The position numbers and the translations under genes are program-made. A DNA stretch of 9,649 nucleotides from Porphyrobacter sp. (lineage in GTDB: Bacteria > Pseudomonadota > Alphaproteobacteria > Sphingomonadales > Sphingomonadaceae). Of the stretch, positions 6,973 to 9,649 are shown piece after piece (the first letter of the stretch is position 1; each line of letters opens with the position of its first letter). Location: NCBI GenBank assembly GCA_021732945.1, contig JAKFWB010000240.1, positions 1 to 9,649 of the forward strand, given 5' to 3'. The notes under the pieces were generated by a model that did no database searches, was not told the DNA's origin, and saw only the letters and a program-made list of their open reading frames with translations.

Positions 6973-8037
6973 TTGGCAATTAGCGGATTTGGCGATAGCA
7001 TCGGCACGGTGATCGAAGGCGGCCTGCTCGGCCGCACGGTCGAATCGGCTGCGGGTGAGGCGCAAGGGTACGCCGAGGGGAAGGCCACCTGCGCCAATTG
7101 CCAGACCGTGTTTTCCGGCCACTATTGCCCCACCTGTGGCCAGAACGCGCACATCCATCGCAGCTTGGCGGCCATCGGACATGATATCATGCACGGCGTG
7201 CTGCACCTTGATGGCAAGCTGTGGCACACGCTGCCGCTTTTGACGTTCAAGCCGGGCGATCTCACCCGCCGCTACATCGCGGGCGAGCGGGCAAAATTTG
7301 TCAGCCCGATGGCGATGTTCCTGTTCACCGTGTTTGCGATGTTTGCGGTGTTCCAGATGGTCGGTATCTCCGCACCGACCGATTTCGGCAGGGGCCTGAT
7401 GGCTGGGTATAAAGGCGGATCAGCCTTGCAGACCGAGTTACAGGAGCAGGTGACGAAACTGGAGAAAGAGCGCGGTGACCTTGCCAAAGGCGATCCCCGC
7501 CGTGCCGAGATCGACAATGAGATCAAGGGACTTGAGAAGGTGATCCAAGCCACTTCGGCAAATGACGGTGATGCTGGCATTGCCGAAGTTGAAGGTACAA
7601 CCGGAGTTAAGTTCTTTGACGATGGGATCATCAAGAAATGGCAGAAGAACCCCAGCCTGATGCTCTACAAGCTGCAATCGAACGGCTACAAATTCAGCTG
7701 GCTCCTGATCCCGCTATCGCTGCCGTTCCTGTGGCTGATGTTCGCCTGGCGGCGGCAGTTCAAGGCCTATGATCACGCGATCTTCGTAACCTATTCCCTG
7801 AGCTTCATGTCCTTGCTGTTCATCGTCATGTCGCTTGTCAGCGTGATCCCCGATGGGGCCGGATGGGCGGCGATGATGTTCTTCATTGCCGCACCGCTGC
7901 ATCTCTACAAGCAACTGCGCTATGCCTATGGCCTCAGCCGCTTTTCGGCGTTCTGGCGGTTTTGCGTGCTGTTTGTCTGCATCCAGATCGTGCTGGTGCT
8001 GTTCCTGCAGGCACTGCTGGTCCTGGGCGCGTTCTAG
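6973..8037 (+). CDS. DUF3667 zinc-ribbon membrane protein
   Basis: A membrane protein of about 354 residues and unknown function. Numbered from TTG 6973, it has a short N-terminal region, then a zinc ribbon with four cysteines (C40-x2-C43 and C52-x2-C55; CANCQTVFSGHYCPTCGQ). The DUF3667 core follows: HRSLAAIGHDIMHGVLHLDG, KLWHTLPLLTFKPGDLTRRY and IAGERAKFVSPMAMFLFTVF. About five membrane segments are visible near 109-132, 241-259, 268-291, 297-314 and 328-353. Between the first two lies a charged, coiled-coil-like stretch (about 153-195, ELQEQVTKLEKERGDLAKGD). No ATG precedes the zinc ribbon in this frame after the ParA-like stop. TTG 6973 is used here, but ATT at 6979 is better spaced from AGGGG at 6966-6970, and GTG 7009 is also possible. 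The stop TAG is the first part of the adjoining inverted-repeat element. Confidence 0.85.
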   Translation: MAISGFGDSIGTVIEGGLLGRTVESAAGEAQGYAEGKATCANCQTVFSGHYCPTCGQNAHIHRSLAAIGHDIMHGVLHLDGKLWHTLPLLTFKPGDLTRRYIAGERAKFVSPMAMFLFTVFAMFAVFQMVGISAPTDFGRGLMAGYKGGSALQTELQEQVTKLEKERGDLAKGDPRRAEIDNEIKGLEKVIQATSANDGDAGIAEVEGTTGVKFFDDGIIKKWQKNPSLMLYKLQSNGYKFSWLLIPLSLPFLWLMFAWRRQFKAYDHAIFVTYSLSFMSLLFIVMSLVSVIPDGAGWAAMMFFIAAPLHLYKQLRYAYGLSRFSAFWRFCVLFVCIQIVLVLFLQALLVLGAF

Positions 8038-8068
8038 AGTCGGTTTCAGTAGAGTGGAAGCACCTGCA
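8034..8068 (+). repeat. Left terminal inverted repeat of the 333-bp element
   Basis: Thirty-five bases starting CTAGAGTCGG and ending CACCTGCA. They match the reverse complement of 8332-8366 except at three positions (9, 27 and 29 of the repeat). The first four bases overlap the stop codon of the DUF3667 gene. Confidence 0.85.
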
Positions 8069-8198
8069 CGGAGCCGATTTTGGCTCAGCACATGGAGCGC
8101 GGAGGGAGCCATGCTGCCGCATAGTGACCCCAGAAATCTTTGGCTCGCGACGCGGTGGCGGGCCAAAAGCGGCCCGCCCCACGCCGCAGGCGTGTTTA

Positions 8199-8232
8199 CC
8201 CTGAGCGCCTGCCTTGGCAGGCAGTCGAAGGG
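8199..8232. repeat. REP-like palindrome inside the element
   Basis: CCCTGAGC at 8199-8206 and TCGAAGGG at 8225-8232 flank a tight hairpin GCCTGCC-TT-GGCAGGC at 8207-8222. The outer words CCCTGAG...TCGAAGGG resemble a repetitive extragenic palindrome seen scattered in many proteobacterial genomes; that resemblance is from memory and the copy number in this genome cannot be seen here. Confidence 0.5.
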
Positions 8233-8236
8233 GGGT

Positions 8237-8330
8237 CGCGTCATGAAGCCCGCTGGCTGCGTCGCGGCCCTTGCATGGGCAGCCAAGCCCCTGCTGCGCG
8301 CCACTCCTGTCCAGCGGGCTTCCTGACGCG
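8237..8330. repeat. Inner 20-bp inverted repeat enclosing 54 nt
   Basis: The arm CGCGTCATGAAGCCCGCTGG (8237-8256) and its inverted partner (8311-8330) match at 19 of 20 positions. The right arm ends one base before the right terminal repeat. Transcribed from either side it would form a long stable stem, so it may be a nested element or a bidirectional terminator-like structure. Confidence 0.7.
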
Positions 8331-8331
8331 A

Positions 8332-8366
8332 TGCAGGCGTTTCCACTCTACTGAAACAGACTCTAG
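8332..8366 (-). repeat. Right terminal inverted repeat of the 333-bp element
   Basis: Inverted partner of 8034-8068 (32/35 identical), ending ACTCTAG. The bases immediately outside (GGCAATGG) continue the sequence that would have followed the DUF3667 stop before insertion. Confidence 0.85.
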
Positions 8367-8413
8367 GGCAATGGTTCTTGCGCCGCGCCGGCAATTGATC
8401 AACTGAGCCGGTC

Positions 8414-9394
8414 ATGGAATTTCTGCATCGGTTTGACAGCCTGAACGGCGATGCCGTGATCGTAAAAACCGATGCGGCAAAGTTGCGGGCAGCGACCTTT
8501 CTTGATGGCCGCGAAAACTTTGCCAATGGCGAACGGCTGGTGCGGTTTGGTCCGGCCGATCTGCGGTCTGGTGACCCGGCGAGGTTCATTTTCCATGTCG
8601 GGTTCTGCGGATCGACTTTGCTGGCGCGTCTGGTTGATCAACCCGGCTCCGTCCTCGCACTGCGCGAGCCGCAAGGCCTGACCGACATCGCCAGTCAACG
8701 CCGCGCGATCCGCGCCGGACAGGGCATTGCGGACTGCGCAGGCATCATCGGTCACGCTCTTGCCTATCTGGGTCAGAGCGAAGATGCGATCGTCATCAAA
8801 CCTTCGAACTGGGTCAACGGGGCCTTGCCGGATTTGGTAGCCTGCGGGGCGATTGCCCGTGCGGTCTTCCTCACCTGCAATCGGCGCGAATACCTGATCG
8901 CAGCTTTCCGCGGCGGGCGCGACCGGCTCGCCTTCTGTGCACGGCTGGCGAGCGAACTTGCTGATGAGTTTGCGCATGGCGAAACAATCCTCGCTCACCA
9001 AGTGGCCCTGAACCAAGAGCCGCTCGATCGCATGGCGCGGATCTGCGTTTTGCTCCATGCGATGCAGGAAGCGCTGTTTGCGCAGGCCCTTGCAAGCGCC
9101 GCGATTCCGGGCGCTGCGATGCTGACCTTGGCCGAATTGACCGCTGATCCGGGTGGCACAATGGCTCGTGCGCGAGCCGCGCTTGATCTTCCGACAGTGG
9201 GAACTGCGCCCAATGCCGCCGCACTTGCGGCGCATGCGAAAGACCCGCAGCGCCGCTTTTCCCATACGGATTCGGCGCGGCAGAATGATGAGGTGGAAGT
9301 CCACCACGCCGCGCGGTTCGAACGGGCGCTGGAATGGATGGCTGCGATTGATCTTGGCACGGTGACCGGGTTCAGCGGCGCAGCCAGCCGGTGA
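8414..9394 (+). CDS. Sulfotransferase-like P-loop protein
   Basis: A 326-residue protein with an N-terminal third containing FIFHVGFCGSTLLARLVD (about residues 58-75). This matches the 5'-phosphosulfate loop of sulfotransferase-like proteins, where a GxxGSTLL-type turn binds the PAPS phosphate. It is followed by LALREPQGL (81-89), a conserved strand IVIKPSNWVN (126-135), and AVFLTCNRREYLIAAFRGGR (150-169), which is where the 3'-phosphate site is expected. Sulfotransferase activity and substrate are inferred, and some members of this group are probably not classical enzymes. ATG 8414 has only a weak ribosome site (GAGCC) upstream. Without the inserted element the gene would lie only about 43 bp after the DUF3667 stop. 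Its last 23 bases overlap the end of the convergent 2OG-Fe(II) oxygenase gene. In sphingomonads these two families are often near TonB-dependent receptors. Confidence 0.75.
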   Translation: MEFLHRFDSLNGDAVIVKTDAAKLRAATFLDGRENFANGERLVRFGPADLRSGDPARFIFHVGFCGSTLLARLVDQPGSVLALREPQGLTDIASQRRAIRAGQGIADCAGIIGHALAYLGQSEDAIVIKPSNWVNGALPDLVACGAIARAVFLTCNRREYLIAAFRGGRDRLAFCARLASELADEFAHGETILAHQVALNQEPLDRMARICVLLHAMQEALFAQALASAAIPGAAMLTLAELTADPGGTMARARAALDLPTVGTAPNAAALAAHAKDPQRRFSHTDSARQNDEVEVHHAARFERALEWMAAIDLGTVTGFSGAASR

Positions 9395-9649
9395 TCGAAT
9401 AACGCCGAAAGGGCGTGGCTTTGGTCACTTCGCTGACCGAATGAACCTGCGGGACGGCGAACAAGTTAAGCCGGTTGAATCCCGGCACAACCGCGCCCGC
9501 GCCGCAACCGTCGGCATCGTGCATCAGCAGCAGTCCGCCCCATTCGATCCGCCATTCCGGATTTAGGCTCATGACATAGGCGGCACTGCGGTTTTTGCCG
9601 GGGACATCATCATCGTGGCGCGTCAGAAAATCGCCGGGGGAAAAGGCCG
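9372..9649 (-). CDS. 2OG-Fe(II) oxygenase (prolyl hydroxylase-like), C-terminal part only
   Basis: This is the last 92 codons of a minus-strand gene whose start is beyond the right edge. It shows the double-stranded beta-helix signature of 2-oxoglutarate/Fe(II) dioxygenases: an H-x-D iron pair in FLTRHDDD, then NPEWRIEWGGLLLMHD and VVPGFNRLNLFAVPQ. The distal iron histidine is in VHSVSEV, and an arginine in RRYSITGWLRR is placed to bind 2-oxoglutarate. These enzymes hydroxylate amino-acid side chains (often proline or aspartate) or small molecules; the substrate is not evident. The frame is open to the window edge. It converges with the sulfotransferase-like gene, overlapping it by 23 bp at the 3' ends, so read-through transcripts would be antisense to each other. 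Confidence 0.85.
   Translation of the reverse strand, partial: AFSPGDFLTRHDDDVPGKNRSAAYVMSLNPEWRIEWGGLLLMHDADGCGAGAVVPGFNRLNLFAVPQVHSVSEVTKATPFRRYSITGWLRR

Larger units (their letters stand above)
8034..8366. mobile_element. MITE-like non-coding element with 35-bp terminal inverted repeats
   Basis: A 333-bp stretch is bounded by inverted repeats of 35 bp (8034-8068 and 8332-8366) that match at 32 of 35 positions; both contain GTTTCAGTAGAGTGGAA. Both outer ends are CTAG. Inside I find no credible gene but many hairpins: GAGCC/GGCTC at 8071-8086, GGCGGGCC/GGCCCGCC at 8157-8178, CACGCC/GGCGTG at 8180-8194, GCCTGCC/GGCAGGC at 8207-8222, and a 20-bp arm pair at 8237-8256/8311-8330. Size, long terminal repeats and lack of coding content fit a miniature inverted-repeat transposable element. 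IS630 elements prefer CTAG targets and duplicate TA, so such a transposase is a plausible parent, but none is present here. The element separates the DUF3667 gene from the sulfotransferase-like gene. Confidence 0.7.

Noticed and set aside
6936..6983. ATG at 6936 as the DUF3667 start or a small leader gene
   Set aside because: It is out of frame with DUF3667 and stops after 15 codons; no clear Shine-Dalgarno, so I do not call it.
7863..8326. Plus-strand open frames spanning the end of DUF3667 and the element (7863-8204 and 7886-8326)
   Set aside because: Out of frame with the membrane protein and continuing through repeats and hairpins; no ribosome site and no meaningful composition.
8034..8366. 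CRISPR array or tandem repeat interpretation of the repeat-rich region
   Set aside because: The repeats are inverted pairs of different sequences, not regularly spaced direct repeats with spacers.
7714..8589. 291-codon minus-strand open frame through the inverted-repeat element
   Set aside because: It crosses DUF3667 coding sequence, both terminal repeats and the sulfotransferase start; no domain is recognisable.
8399..9307. 302-codon minus-strand open frame
   Set aside because: Mirror of the sulfotransferase-like gene; the plus-strand frame carries the recognisable P-loop and ribosome-side context.
9402..9416. ACGCC-gaaag-GGCGT hairpin just after the sulfotransferase-like stop, considered as a terminator
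   Set aside because: Only a 5-bp stem, no T tract, and it lies within the coding sequence of the oxygenase.

Overview
The window looks like chromosomal DNA from an alphaproteobacterium, most likely a sphingomonad (Sphingomonadales, Erythrobacteraceae-like). This rests on high GC content, a sphingomonad-type TonB-dependent receptor, an rpoZ of alphaproteobacterial type, a DUF3667 membrane protein with an N-terminal zinc ribbon, and a neighbouring sulfotransferase-like / 2-oxoglutarate oxygenase pair. The assignment comes from recognising protein families by eye, not from a database search.

Left part, minus strand (1-3089): a phospholipase D-superfamily (cardiolipin synthase-like) gene lies upstream of a TonB-dependent outer-membrane receptor that runs off the left edge. 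The receptor has an excellent ribosome binding site and start, but its signal peptide is split between two reading frames by what looks like a missing G in a short G run. The gene is either newly broken or carries a sequencing error. A gene-free stretch of about 330 bp (3090-3423) separates the lipase gene from the plus-strand genes and must hold the divergent promoters.

Centre, plus strand (3424-5473): an AraC-type regulator with an N-terminal cupin domain, then a Tat-exported ferritin-like protein, then a small periplasmic class I cytochrome c. The last two are 7 bp apart and almost certainly cotranscribed. They suggest a small periplasmic iron/redox unit that the AraC protein may control.

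Right-centre, plus strand (5621-8037): rpoZ (RNA polymerase omega) between a 10-bp inverted repeat upstream and a clean stem-loop terminator downstream. Next come an orphan ParA-like ATPase and a DUF3667 zinc-ribbon membrane protein. The DUF3667 gene has no ATG near its likely N-terminus and may start at TTG or even ATT.

Right part (8034-9649): a 333-bp non-coding element bounded by 35-bp terminal inverted repeats (32/35 matching) sits exactly on the stop codon of the DUF3667 gene, inside a CTAG motif. It is full of hairpins and looks like a MITE, possibly of the IS630/Tc1-mariner type. Beyond it, a plus-strand sulfotransferase-like gene converges with, and overlaps by 23 bp, a minus-strand 2OG-Fe(II) oxygenase that runs off the right edge. 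The MITE-like element, the split receptor and the odd DUF3667 start are the most unusual points. I see no tRNA, rRNA, CRISPR array or intact transposase.
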